The notes: generated by a model not told the origin, from the letters alone. Positions 8,601-16,756 are shown, counted from the first letter of the stretch. The stretch: 64,000 nucleotides of DNA from Methylococcus sp. Mc7 (GCF_019285515.1 NZ_CP079095.1:3070501-3134500), one strand, 5' to 3'. Numbers and translations: made by a program.

Positions 8601-9735
8601 ACACCGTGGTCAGGTAGCAGGAGGAAAGCTGCGGCCGCAGCGTGCCGGCATTGAACAGCGTCGGCGTCGAGGACATGAAGTCGAAAGAGGACAAGAGGTC
8701 GTAGAACTCGATCGCACGCTCTTCGCGGTCGACTTCCTGGATGGCCAGCCCCATGGCGACGCGCATGAAGAAGGCCTGCGGCAGCTCGAAGCGGATGTTG
8801 CCGCTGTGGATGAAATAGCGGTCGTACAGGGTCTGGAGACCTAAGTAATTGAACTGCAGGTCGCGTTCCGGCTTGAGCGCCTGCCCTAACCGCTGCAGGT
8901 CGAAGCGGGTCAGCTCCGGCGACAGCAGCTCCAGCTCGGCGCCGCGCTTCACGTAGTCCTTGAAATATTCGCCGTAGCGCTCGCGCATCTCGTCCTGGGT
9001 GGCCGAAACGGCGCCATGGCCGAGGAAGCTCAGGGCTTCCCGGCGCAGCGCGTCCAGCAGCAGGCGGGCCGCGACGTAGGAATAGTTGGATTCCTGCTCG
9101 ATGCGGGTGCGGGCGGTCATCACCAGGGTGGGAGCCACGTCCTTCTCCGGCACACCGTCGAACAGGTTGCGGCGGGTTTCCTCGATGATCCATTGCGGCT
9201 CGACGTCGGCCAGGCCCCGGCAAGCTTCCTCCACGACGCGGTGGAGTCGGGCGGTATCCAGCGGTTTGCGGCTGCCGTCTTCGAGGGTGACGTAAACCAC
9301 GTCCTCGCCGCCCGGCTGCGCTTTTTCCTCGCGGCTTTTCTCGGCGCGCAGGCGGGCACGTTCCTCCCGGTACAACACGTAGGCGCGGGCGACCTTCTGG
9401 TGGCCGGCCCGCATCAGCCCCAGCTCGACCTGGTCCTGGATGTCCTCGATGTGGATGGTGCCGCCGCCGGGCAGGCGCCGCAGCAGCGCCTTGACCACCA
9501 GGTCGGTCAGCTCTTCCACGCTTTCGTGGATGCGCCGGCTCGCCGCCGCGTTGCCGCCTTCCACGGCGAGAAAGGCCTTGGTGATGGCGACGCTGATCTT
9601 GGCGGCATCGAAACCCGTGACTTTGCCGTTGCGGCGGATGACCCGGACTTCGCCGGGGGACAGGCTGCGGAGTTCGGCCGGAGCGGCGTCTAGCGGGGCG
9701 TCGGAGAGGGGGCGTGCGGCGTTTTCGGTAAGCAT
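5692..9735 (-). CDS. nrdA: ribonucleoside-diphosphate reductase alpha subunit with intein
   Basis: Large (R1) subunit of class Ia ribonucleotide reductase, with active and allosteric sites. The start at 9735 (MLTENAARPL) has a perfect AGGAGG seven bases upstream. The precursor is 1347 aa; removing the intein (residues 443-820) leaves 969 aa, normal for forms with two N-terminal ATP-cones. The first cone starts IRRNGKVTGFDAAKISVAI; the second starts near VYVTLEDGSRKPLDTARLH. Catalytic features are SSCYLTTVSDDLDGI, GGLGNDWSRVRGMG, the radical-site loop NLCTEITLHTNDSEIAVCN, and a C-terminal redox pair in DDPTCEACQ. The intein splits the conserved run AVNQ/GGKRKGAVCAYLETW exactly, so splicing would restore a normal enzyme. 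It is the first gene of the operon, preceded by two NrdR boxes. The start is well supported. Confidence 0.96.
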   Translation of the reverse strand: MLTENAARPLSDAPLDAAPAELRSLSPGEVRVIRRNGKVTGFDAAKISVAITKAFLAVEGGNAAASRRIHESVEELTDLVVKALLRRLPGGGTIHIEDIQDQVELGLMRAGHQKVARAYVLYREERARLRAEKSREEKAQPGGEDVVYVTLEDGSRKPLDTARLHRVVEEACRGLADVEPQWIIEETRRNLFDGVPEKDVAPTLVMTARTRIEQESNYSYVAARLLLDALRREALSFLGHGAVSATQDEMRERYGEYFKDYVKRGAELELLSPELTRFDLQRLGQALKPERDLQFNYLGLQTLYDRYFIHSGNIRFELPQAFFMRVAMGLAIQEVDREERAIEFYDLLSSFDFMSSTPTLFNAGTLRPQLSSCYLTTVSDDLDGIYSAIKDNALLSKFAGGLGNDWSRVRGMGAHIKGTNGKSQGVVPFLKVANDTAVAVNQCFAPETSIYTADGIKAIREVQVGDLVLGISGTYREVTDKMVYNQTDPMISVHVKHSVEPLAVTAGHPFFAIRGVPMEQSCERTLDWLEKGKVKAEWIEANELRRGDYMAQVIPTETVLVENFGEEDARLYGILLGDGHLSKDGMQWGVSGNPNKDAHMAFVRAYLAERGIHFWETGRGETYGQIHWASGRGVVRDGSTGRISGAGAPTLPFVYDDVYDAQGRKRVSRRFSHLPRMQTLALIHGLLETDGGVSRGKEIYFTNTSKSLIESLRYQLLRLGIPTAGQYRERENDHIARRQDGSKISFKGLTKVYDLRIPAVPEIAELVGCKALTKRNWITWQGCVFSRIRSIKSLEVKPFVIDLKVEGDESYMTAAGLAHNGGKRKGAVCAYLETWHIDIEEFLDLRKNTGDDRRRTHDMNTANWVPDLFMKRVAEDKDWTLFSPNDTPDLHDLTGQAFEQRYQEYEAKADRGELKLYKRLPASQLWRKMLSMLFETGHPWLAFKDPCNLRYTNQHAGVVHSSNLCTEITLHTNDSEIAVCNLGSVNLAAHITPEGALDTAKLRRTIATGMRMLDNVIDINYYSVPQARRSNLRHRPVGLGIMGFQDALYKLRLPYASQEAVAFADLSMEAVSYYAIQASSDLAEERGRYSTFDGSLWSRGILPVDSIALLEEGRGGYLQMDRSWTLDWDALRERVRTVGMRNSNTMAIAPTATISNICGVSQSIEPTYQNLFVKSNLSGEFTVVNPYLVQDLKALGLWDAVMINDLKYYDGSVQKIERIPEPLKQLYATAFEIDARWLIEAGSRRQKWLDQAQSLNLYLAEPSGKKLDTLYKLAWVRGLKTTYYLRSLGATHVEKSTAFDGKLNAVKTEPIDDAIPGLRQMEAAHADVRPAEPKACLIDDPTCEACQ
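7276..8409 (-). other. intein with LAGLIDADG homing endonuclease in NrdA, Gly at +1
   Basis: A 378-aa in-frame protein intron in NrdA (precursor residues 443-820). It begins with Cys in CFAPETSIYTADGIKAI (block A), has the block B motif VTAGHPFFAI with the catalytic His, and ends GLAHN (block G, penultimate His and terminal Asn). Two dodecapeptide endonuclease motifs are visible, LYGILLGDGHLS and LIHGLLETDGGVS, so a LAGLIDADG homing endonuclease is embedded. The odd point is the first C-extein residue. The host continues GGKRKGAV, so position +1 is Gly, where canonical class 1 inteins need Cys, Ser or Thr. Block F reads FVIDLKVEGDESYM, without the usual His. Removal restores an uninterrupted RNR sequence, so precise excision is expected if the enzyme works, but the chemistry is not standard. 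Confidence 0.9.
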
Positions 9736-9771
9736 GGATAGGACCTCCTGGGGTTGTGGTCGCGCGTACAA

Positions 9772-9819
9772 ACACTATAGACGGTGCTTTTGAATCGAGT
9801 CAAGCACATCATGTTGTGT
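9772..9819 (-). promoter_or_regulatory. tandem NrdR boxes upstream of nrdA
   Basis: Two 16-bp imperfect palindromes lie 32 bp apart (start to start), upstream of nrdA: acactatagacggtgc at 9772-9787 and gcacatcatgttgtgt at 9804-9819. By my alignment they match the NrdR consensus (aCAcwAtATaTwGTGt) at 12 and about 12 of 16 positions. NrdR boxes normally come in pairs spaced by three helical turns, as here. NrdR itself is encoded in this window at 42007. The pair should repress nrdA and the genes behind it when dATP is high. Confidence 0.75.
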
Positions 9820-9940
9820 CAAAGCGGTGGATGAGATGTGGATAGCCTGTGGAAAAGCGGCCCCAGCCCGCGCCGGTTCGCATGTCCGCGCGGCCGGGTG
9901 ATACAGTTGCGCTTTCATTTTCTTCCGCGATGGAGTCCCG

Positions 9941-11161
9941 ATGAGCGCAAATTCCGAGCTGACGCCCCCCGAAACCCTCAGTCCGCCGCAGCCGGTCCAG
10001 CCGGTCGACGAGGCGCAGGCGGCCGGCATGGTCCGGCTGGAAGCCGAGACCCTGGCGAAGCTGGACGTGAAGGTCGAGGACTTCATCGCCGCCGTCATCG
10101 GCCATCCGCTGCATAGCGAGGAGTTCAAGTCCAGGCTGGCCGGGGCGCACACCCTGGGGAACGAGGAAATCCGGGCGGCGGCCGGCATTTCCAACCGGCT
10201 GCTGGAAAAGCCCATGCGGGCCATGAGCACAGGGGTCTTCGACAGCGGCTCGGATATTTCCCGCGCCTTGCTGGACCTCCGCGCCAAGGTGGAAGAGCTG
10301 GACCCCTCGCGCCAGGGCGATCTGCTGGAGCCGCGCAAGCTGCTGGGGATGATCCCGATGGGCAGCCGCATCCACGACTATTTCCGCCAGTACGAATCGG
10401 CCCAGGCGCACATCAACGGCATCATCCAGGCGCTCTATGCCGGCCAGGACGAGCTGCGCAAGGACAATGCCGCGATCGAGGAGGAGAAGATCCAGGCCTG
10501 GAAGATCATGGAAAAACTGGAGCAGTACGCCTACGTCGGCAAGAAGATCGACACCGCGCTGGAGCGGAAACTCGCCGAAATCGAGGCGCAGGACCCGCAG
10601 AAAGCCCGCGTGGTCCGCGAAGAGCTGCAGTTCTATGTGCGCCAGAAGGTGCAGGACATCCTCACCCAGCTCGCGGTGACCATCCAGGGCTACTTGGCCA
10701 TGGACATGATTCGCAAGAACAACCTGGAGCTCATCAAGGGTGTGGAACGGGCGACCACGACCACCGTCTCCGCGCTGCGCACCGCGGTCATCGTCGCCCA
10801 GGCCCTGGCCAACCAGAAGCTGGTGCTGGATCAAGTAGGCGCCCTGCGCGCCACCACCGGCAGCCTGATCGAATCCACCTCGGCCATGCTCAAGCAGCAG
10901 GCCGGCAGGGTGCACGAGCAGGCCGGCGGCACCGCCGTCGACCTGAAGCAGCTCCAGGCCGCGTTCCAGAACATCTACGAGACCATGGACATGGTCGCCG
11001 GCTACAAGCTGCAGGCGCTGGACAACATGCGGCAGACGGTGGACGCGCTGACCCAGGCGGTCGCCCGGTCGAAGACCTATCTGGACCGCAGCCGGGAGGA
11101 GACGGTGGCGGAAGTGGCCGGCACCCTGCCCGCCGCGAAGGAAGACGAGATCGTTCTGTAG
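9941..11161 (+). CDS. TelA/KlaA family toxic-anion-resistance protein
   Basis: Cytoplasmic, mostly alpha-helical protein of the TelA (YaaN) family, 406 aa, a normal length. The family was named for plasmid tellurite resistance, but chromosomal members have a poorly defined role in envelope stress and anion tolerance. Characteristic segments are LLGMIPMGSRIHDYFRQYES, the coiled-coil run KDNAAIEEEKIQAWKIMEKL, and TTTVSALRTAVIVAQALANQ. A Pro/Gln-rich N-terminal 25 residues precede the family core. It is transcribed away from nrdA and its stop codon touches the stop codon of the convergent MscS gene. No partner genes such as a 5-bromo-4-chloroindolyl-phosphate-hydrolysis-type protein are adjacent, so its present role is not evident. 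Confidence 0.85.
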   Translation: MSANSELTPPETLSPPQPVQPVDEAQAAGMVRLEAETLAKLDVKVEDFIAAVIGHPLHSEEFKSRLAGAHTLGNEEIRAAAGISNRLLEKPMRAMSTGVFDSGSDISRALLDLRAKVEELDPSRQGDLLEPRKLLGMIPMGSRIHDYFRQYESAQAHINGIIQALYAGQDELRKDNAAIEEEKIQAWKIMEKLEQYAYVGKKIDTALERKLAEIEAQDPQKARVVREELQFYVRQKVQDILTQLAVTIQGYLAMDMIRKNNLELIKGVERATTTTVSALRTAVIVAQALANQKLVLDQVGALRATTGSLIESTSAMLKQQAGRVHEQAGGTAVDLKQLQAAFQNIYETMDMVAGYKLQALDNMRQTVDALTQAVARSKTYLDRSREETVAEVAGTLPAAKEDEIVL

Positions 11162-13504
11162 TCAGGTCCGGCGCGGCACCATCTCGATCTGGAGCGGACG
11201 GACGCTGTCGAGATGGACGTCGCGCTGCGGGAAGGCCAGCGTGACGCCTTCCTCGGCGAAGCGTTTTTCGATCATGAAGCGCAGGTCGCTGGCAATCTGG
11301 TAGGCGCTCATGGACGGGTGCATTTCCAGCCAGTAATAGAGTCCGAACACCAGCGAATTCTCCCCGAAGTCCTCGAACCACACGAACGGTGCCGGATCGT
11401 CGAGAATCAGTCCGTGGCGGCCGGCGCATTCGAGCAGGATGTCCGAAACCCGGTGCGAAGGCGAGCCGTAGGCGACGCCGACCTTGACCGAGCGCCGCAG
11501 CTTGGGGGTGGTGTAGGTCCAGTTGGTGACCTTGTTTTCGAGGAAAGTCGAATTCGGAAGCATCGTCTCCACCCCGTCGAAGCCGCGTACCGTGGACGAG
11601 CGGACGTCGACGTCGGTCACCGTGCCGACGATGCCGTCCACTTCCACGATGTCGCCGACCTTGATCTTGCGTTCGAACAGGATCAGGGCGCCGCTGATGA
11701 AGTTTTTCAGCAGGGTCTGGGTGCCGAAACCCACGCCGATGGCGAGGGCGCCGCCCAGGAAGGCGAAGGCGGTGAGCGGGATGCTCATGAAGTCGAGCAC
11801 GATCAGGAGCAGCACCAGGATGACAGCAGCGCGCAGCCAGCGGCGGAACAGATTGGCCTGGGGCGCGTCCATGCCGCCGCGGGTGATCAGGACATGCTGG
11901 AACCGCCGGCTGAACACGCCGGACAGCCAGTAGCCGAGCAGGAACAGCAGCACCGCGCCGACACTCTTGCCGAAAGTGACGCCACGGCTGATGGCGACCG
12001 CTTTGCCTTCGATTTCGATGCTGTCGTCGACGGCGAACAGTTCGAATTGCCAAACCGATTTGGCGACACCGATTGCCGCGGCGATAAACTCGCCCAGCCG
12101 CTGTTCGAAGCCGAGCGCGCTGAGCTGAACCTTGTGTTCGTCCCGCCAGCGCCGTAGCGTGCGTTCGGTCCGGTCCACGAAGAGCCGCAATTTTTGGACG
12201 GCCTCCTGGCGGGCGCGGTAGGCTTCGGCCGCCGATTGTTCGTAGCCCCGGACCTGGTCGGTACCGCCTTGCAGCTTGTCCAGCCGCGCCGCCTGGCCGC
12301 GTTCTTCCGCGTACGCCAGATCCGATTCGGCGGCGAGATAGGCCAATACGGGCTGCAGCCGTTCGATGCTCTGGCCGATGAGGTCGAACGCCGGACGCCG
12401 GGCTTCGGGGGCGGGGCTGGTCACCAGGATGTAGCGCTGGTTCCAGAGGTCGGACAGATAGCGGCCGATCGCCCCCCTCGTGTTCACGGCATAGCTGCGG
12501 AACCGAAGGGTCTGCAGCCAGGCGTCGGCCGCTTTCAGACGTGCAGCGAGAGCGTCGGTCTCCGGCCCTGGCGTGGCCGCATCCGCACCGGCTTTGGCTT
12601 GCTGCAGTGCGCGCGCAGCCGCTTCGCGCTCTTTGCTCCAGCGCTCATGATCGGCCAGGATGCCTTGCTGCTCCCGCTCCAGGGGCTGCTGAGACTGCCG
12701 CAGGCGTTCCTGTACAGCCGCCAGATCCTGAGGGGTGAACGTGCTGTCGTCGCGGGCCTTGGCGATCTGCCTCCGGAGCAGCGTGGCTTCCGATTTCGAG
12801 GCGTCGAGCCGAGTCTTGGCGAGGGTGAGTTCCAGCCCGCTCCAGGCCAGACGGTTGTCCGTCACGCGTTGGCGCAGTTGGGCCAGCGCCTGGTTCGATT
12901 TCGCCTTGGCGGCGTCCTCCGGCGTCCTGGCCTGTTCGACGGCTTCGGCGGCCAGCCGCACGGCGGCTTTTTCCTGCCTGGCGTCCGCCTCGAACCGGAC
13001 GGCGTCGCGCTGGAGCTGGACCTGGGCGGATTCGAACGCCGCGATCTTGGTCCGGGCGGCGTCGAGCGCATCCTGCAGATCGTCCAGCAGCAGCACCGAA
13101 TAGGGCGGCGGCTGATCGAAGCCCGACCAGGCCGCTTCCCTGGCTTTGGCCTCGTCGCGCGCCCGGCTCGCCGCTTCCTGTTCCGACAGGGTCTCCAATT
13201 CGACTTGATAGACGTAGACCAGGAGGTCGGACTGGCGGCGGGCCAGCGCCTTGTCCTCGGGCGTGAATTCCGCTGCGTTGTCCTCACCCGCCAGTCTGTC
13301 GCGGAGCGCAATGGCGTCTTCCAGTTTCCGCTGGATTTCCGGACGCAGCTCCGCGGGGGGCGGCATCGCGGCGGGGGAGGGGGAGGCTTCCGCCTGGGCA
13401 TTGCCGCCCGGTAACGCAGGCGTCTGGCCGGATGCGGCGGGCGCGGCCAAAGCGAGCAGCGCCAGCAGCGCCCCCGCGGCGCGGCGCAGGCTGTGTGTCG
13501 CCAT
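11162..13504 (-). CDS. large MscS-family mechanosensitive channel
   Basis: Mechanosensitive channel of the MscK/MscM-like long type, about 780 aa. The start at 13504 is chosen because GGAG stands seven bases before it and it overlaps the upstream stop codon as TGATG. Residues 1-30 form a signal peptide (LLALLALAAPAASGQ). About 400 periplasmic residues follow, rich in Ala, Gln and Glu and predicted coiled-coil. The channel core starts near residue 515 (SVGAVLLFLLGYWLSGVFS), then VILVLLLIVLDFMSIPL and the pore helix AFLGGALAIGVGFGTQTLL with NFISGALILFERKIKVGD. The beta domain follows: VGTVTDVDVRSSTVRGFDG and LPNSTFLENKVTNWT. It should release solutes on osmotic downshock. It is the last gene of a minus-strand run with the PspC protein, both envelope-stress themed. 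Confidence 0.9.
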   Translation of the reverse strand: MATHSLRRAAGALLALLALAAPAASGQTPALPGGNAQAEASPSPAAMPPPAELRPEIQRKLEDAIALRDRLAGEDNAAEFTPEDKALARRQSDLLVYVYQVELETLSEQEAASRARDEAKAREAAWSGFDQPPPYSVLLLDDLQDALDAARTKIAAFESAQVQLQRDAVRFEADARQEKAAVRLAAEAVEQARTPEDAAKAKSNQALAQLRQRVTDNRLAWSGLELTLAKTRLDASKSEATLLRRQIAKARDDSTFTPQDLAAVQERLRQSQQPLEREQQGILADHERWSKEREAAARALQQAKAGADAATPGPETDALAARLKAADAWLQTLRFRSYAVNTRGAIGRYLSDLWNQRYILVTSPAPEARRPAFDLIGQSIERLQPVLAYLAAESDLAYAEERGQAARLDKLQGGTDQVRGYEQSAAEAYRARQEAVQKLRLFVDRTERTLRRWRDEHKVQLSALGFEQRLGEFIAAAIGVAKSVWQFELFAVDDSIEIEGKAVAISRGVTFGKSVGAVLLFLLGYWLSGVFSRRFQHVLITRGGMDAPQANLFRRWLRAAVILVLLLIVLDFMSIPLTAFAFLGGALAIGVGFGTQTLLKNFISGALILFERKIKVGDIVEVDGIVGTVTDVDVRSSTVRGFDGVETMLPNSTFLENKVTNWTYTTPKLRRSVKVGVAYGSPSHRVSDILLECAGRHGLILDDPAPFVWFEDFGENSLVFGLYYWLEMHPSMSAYQIASDLRFMIEKRFAEEGVTLAFPQRDVHLDSVRPLQIEMVPRRT

Positions 13505-14565
13505 CAGGAACTCCATTCGGTCTGCGAGCGGGCGAATTTCTCTTTCAGGAACCGGGCATGCACCGCGATAGCCTGGGCGTCGTCGCGGTACAGGCTGTTC
13601 AGCATCTGGCGCAGGGACTGGTCCAGCACGTCGAGCTGTTCGTGCAGCACCGCCTGGGCCGTCTTGCCGTGCAGCAGCGGTTCGGTGCGGGCCAGGTCGG
13701 CGGGCAGCGCGAGATAGTGCTCCACCGCGTCCGGCAGATATTCCAGGGCGATGCGGCGGACGTCGTAAAGCATGGGGTCCGCCTCATGGGCCGTGCGCAG
13801 TAGCCGGTCCAGCGCCGCGAGCAGCGACTCGCCGATGCTGGCGATCCGGGCTTCCGCCTCGGGGTCGAGGCGTCCGGCGAGGCGGCTTTGCAGGGTTTCC
13901 AGCCGCACCCGCACCGTCGCCGCGGGGTCTTCGTCGAATTGTTCGCGAAGCTGGTCCAGATTGCCGGCGGTGCGGGCGAAACGCTCGCTGAAGGTTTCGA
14001 GCGCGACCTGCCGAAGGCTCTGTTCCAGCGTGTCGAGTTCGGCGACGAGCTGCTGTTCGGGCGTTCTGCCGTCGTCGAGCCTGTGTCTGGCGGCGTAATG
14101 CTCGGGAAGTTCCAGATAATGGTTCAGCAGCGCGGGCAGCTCTTCCAGTGCCGCTTTGCGCACCGCCAGCAATGTCGGCGACTGCTGCGAGCGGGGAAGA
14201 TCGAGCTGTGGAAGCAGTGACTGCACCAAAGCCTCGGTTTCCGAAAGCTTGGCTTGCAGCGCCGGCAGCCTCGCCCGCGCGCGGGCGCCGTCGAACCGCC
14301 GGGCCAGACGCCGCGCCTTTCTCCGCAGCCCCCAGGACAAACCCGCTCCCCGCGCCGGCAGCACCAGCCAGAGCACCAGGTAGAGCCAGAAGGTAAAGCT
14401 GAAGCTGAAGAAGATCGAGACCAGGAAGATCAGTCGGACCAGCGACACGTCCAGCCCGAAATAGCGTGCGATCCCCGCGCACACACCGCCGATGCGGCGC
14501 CGGTCGAGGTCGCGTTCGAGGCGGGAGGAACGGGGAAGGGGAGCGGGGGTCTGCATGGAGCGCAT
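13504..14565 (-). CDS. PspC-domain protein with long helical C-terminal region
   Basis: Inner-membrane protein with an N-terminal PspC domain: LERDLDRRRIGGVCAGIARYF, then a membrane segment LIFLVSIFFSFSFTFWLYLVL. In E. coli, PspC senses envelope stress in the phage-shock response. The remaining 270 residues are helical and form two similar halves: EQLVAELDTLEQSLRQVAL resembles LHEQLDVLDQSLRQMLN, and LEELPALLNHYLELP resembles LEYLPDAVEHYLALP. This internal duplication is readable by eye. The start at 14565 (MRSMQTP) is a choice; another Met is three codons later, and no clear ribosome site marks either. Its stop codon overlaps the MscS start, so the two are translationally coupled. The role of the repeated domain is unknown. 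Confidence 0.75.
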   Translation of the reverse strand: MRSMQTPAPLPRSSRLERDLDRRRIGGVCAGIARYFGLDVSLVRLIFLVSIFFSFSFTFWLYLVLWLVLPARGAGLSWGLRRKARRLARRFDGARARARLPALQAKLSETEALVQSLLPQLDLPRSQQSPTLLAVRKAALEELPALLNHYLELPEHYAARHRLDDGRTPEQQLVAELDTLEQSLRQVALETFSERFARTAGNLDQLREQFDEDPAATVRVRLETLQSRLAGRLDPEAEARIASIGESLLAALDRLLRTAHEADPMLYDVRRIALEYLPDAVEHYLALPADLARTEPLLHGKTAQAVLHEQLDVLDQSLRQMLNSLYRDDAQAIAVHARFLKEKFARSQTEWSS

Positions 14566-14669
14566 CGAAACCGTCGGGTGGCCGTAAACCGGGCAAGCAT
14601 AGCGCAACTGAGCCCACGCCTGTTCCCTCCGGTCCGGCATTCATCGCCGGGAATCCAGGCGCGCCTTGT

Positions 14670-15666
14670 TCAGAGGGCGAGCATTCCAAGCAGATGGGAA
14701 AAATCGTCCCGGAATCGCGCATCGGCTTCCCGCGCCGCCTGCACTTCACGGCAGGCGAGCAGCACCGCCCCGGCGTCCCCGCCTCCGAACCTGCGGCCGA
14801 TTTCCTCGAGGCCATGGTCGGTAAGCTCCGGGCACAAAGCCATGGCAAGCTGGAGCGGGAGAGCATGCCGGTTGGACAGCAGATCGCCGGGAGCGATGCC
14901 GAAATGGTTCGCCACCGCTGCCTGGATGCGTTCGACGGTGATCGTCCGGTCCGGCAAGGCGATGATGTGGCGCAGTTCCCAGGCCGCGGTTTCGAGCGTG
15001 ATCGGCTGCCGGGCGCATGCCGACACCCGAAACAGCGCTCTTTCCAGCTCCGCCAGATCCGTACGGATACGCCTGCCGAGGAACAACGCCACCTCCGGAG
15101 GCAGGTCGATCCCCCATGTCCGCGCCTTTTGCATGAGGACCGCGGCGCGGGTCTCCAGGTCCGGTGGTTCGATGGAGATGGACAGTCCCAGGTTCAATCG
15201 GGTCTTGAGATCGCCCGCCATCCCCGTCATGTCGTAGGGAGAACGGTCGCCCGCCAGCACGATCGACCGGCGGCTTTCGAGCAGGGCATCGAACAGCCGG
15301 ACCAGTTCGGCCTGGGCGCGAACCTTCGCCGCCAAGCGCTGAACGTCGTCGAAGAGCAGGAGGTCGGCACTTTCGTAGCGGTCTCTGAAGCCGGCGATAG
15401 CCCCTTCCTGCAGGGCGGCGGCCATGTCCGCCTCGAAGCCTTCGCCGGTCTGATAGACGATACGGGCCTCGGGATTCAGGCGGAGCCTTTCGTTGCCGAT
15501 GGCCTGGAGCAGATGCGTCTTGCCCAGGCCGGCCGCACCCCAGAGGGACAGGCGCCGGTCCCAGGTTCCGGGCGACCCGCAGCGCAGCCGTTCCGGCCTT
15601 GCTGTTCGATCGGGCCTCGATGAAATTGGAAAACCGGAAAGACGGGTTCGGAGTCTCGGGACGCAT
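14670..15666 (-). pseudogene. short DnaA paralogue (AAA+ and domain IV), frameshifted
   Basis: DnaA-like protein lacking domains I-II. From the ATG at 15666 it reads NPSFRFSNFIEARSNSKAGT, as at the start of the DnaA AAA+ domain, then breaks near 15570-15572. One surplus base in that G-run explains it. The next frame supplies RRLSLWGAAGLGKTHLLQAI (Walker A), LLLFDDVQ (Walker B), SRRSIVLAGDRSPYDM and LKTRLNLGLSISIEPPDLE. Domain IV follows: ITVERIQAAVANHFGI and ELTDHGLEEIGRRFGGGD. The DnaA-box signature RDHTTVLHAC is changed to GDAGAVLLAC and the basic-loop region is shortened, so specific DnaA-box binding is probably lost while the ATPase core remains. It differs from Hda by keeping domain IV. 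Intact length would be about 331 aa. It lies between a coiled-coil membrane protein and pspC-mscS. Confidence 0.75.
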
Positions 15667-15671
15667 CGCGG

Positions 15672-16275
15672 TTACCGCTCCGAAGTCTTCTTGCACAGCG
15701 TCAGGTTCTCCCCGCCGGCCGCCAGCCAGGCCATGATCGCGGGAGAGAGTTTGTGCGCCTGTTCCCGCAGGCTGGCGGTGGCGCCGCCGTCGCCGCGGTC
15801 CTCGGCATTCTTCTGCAATCCCTCCAGCACCTGATCCAGCGTTTTCTGGGCCAACTGCGCTTTCAGGGTCTGCTCCGCCAGCGCCTTGTTGAGTTCGACC
15901 ACGCGCTGATCGGCGTCCAGCACCCGGCGGTCGGCCTCCTCCACCTGCCGCTTGAGCTGCTCGTATTTGTCGATCACGTCGGTGGGGGCTTGAAGCCGGA
16001 CTGCCGTTGCAGCGGCGGTGCTGGTGTCCGGAGCCGGGGAGGGGGAGCCTGACGCGAATGCCCATGAGGTCGGACAGCAGCACGGCGGCGGTGGCAAGAA
16101 CCACACCGGTGAGGAGGCCGGAGGAGAATTTCAGCGCCGAAGGCGGGCGGCGGGGTGCGGGAGACGAGTTCGGCTCCAGCGGGAAGGGTAGGTATTGGGC
16201 TGGATTTGGCCGGGCGTGGCGGCGATCGATTTCACGGATCGATTTGGGCAGGAAATAGCCGGTTTCGCGGTTCAT
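15672..16275 (-). pseudogene. coiled-coil single-pass membrane protein, frameshifted
   Basis: I do not recognise the family. From the ATG at 16275 the frame reads MNRETGYFLPKSIREIDRR, then a proline-rich stretch and a membrane segment GLLTGVVLATAAVLLSDLMG (about residues 53-72). Near 16041-16045 the frame breaks in a run of five C (minus strand). Removing one C joins RLP to SPAPDTSTAAA and continues as a coiled coil (VIDKYEQLKRQVEEADRRVL, VVELNKALAEQTLKAQLAQ). The end is LREQAHKLSPAIMAWLAAGG with Cys in LTLCKKTSER. The restored product is about 200 aa, with a short cytoplasmic N-terminus and an extracytoplasmic or cytoplasmic coil. It ends six bases before the DnaA-like gene, so they form one transcription unit. 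The break may be a sequencing error. Confidence 0.6.
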
Positions 16276-16430
16276 GGCGGTGCTCCCGGGAGATAAGGAG
16301 CCTCCAGCCTAGCCGTACCGGACGTCGGTTCAGGTCGCGTACGAATTTCCGCGCCGGATGCGACCTGAAACGGCGCGGCTTTTCCGTAGACTATGCCCCG
16401 AGGGCACGTCACATCGGGCTCATGGTTTTC

Positions 16431-16600
16431 CTGAAGCTCGGGTGGAACGATGCCGGAGTCGAAGATGGCATCGAGCTTGCGCGCATGGGCACGCGCCTCG
16501 GCTTCGGAATCGAGAGTTGCGTAGTGGGGGCCGCGGACGCATATTCTTGACGGATGACGACTTCCCACGCTCCGGACGAGCGCTTCCGTATGACGGCCAT
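16431..16600 (-). pseudogene. remnant of a tyrosine integrase N-terminal region
   Basis: Two frames together read like the arm-type DNA-binding start of a phage-like integrase: MAVIRKRSSGAWEVVIRQ in one frame, then PHYATLDSEAEARAHARKL and DAIFDSGIVPPELQ in the next. The switch is at the five-G run 16526-16530, where one more base would restore the frame. The core-binding and catalytic domains are absent, so this is a scrap whether or not the frameshift is real. It lies about 160 bp beyond the 3' end of tRNA-Cys, a usual integrase position, which suggests an old insertion at that tRNA. Confidence 0.5.
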
Positions 16601-16756
16601 TCCGGCTCCAACGGTGACGGACAAATCGTCCGTTAGTGGAGTGGTTTCGGCCACTCGGGGCGGGTTTTTGGCCGATTTCTACCGGCTTTGGACATGCTCT
16701 GGCAAGACCGGCATCAGCGCGGTTTGCCTTACGCTGTTGATCTGGAAGGAGAAAGA

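Noticed and set aside
14746-16275. A single 509-codon protein over the coiled-coil and DnaA-like genes
   Set aside because: Only its first 80 residues and a middle piece are protein-like; the rest is Arg/Gly/Pro-rich shadow. The frame merely links two separately frameshifted genes.
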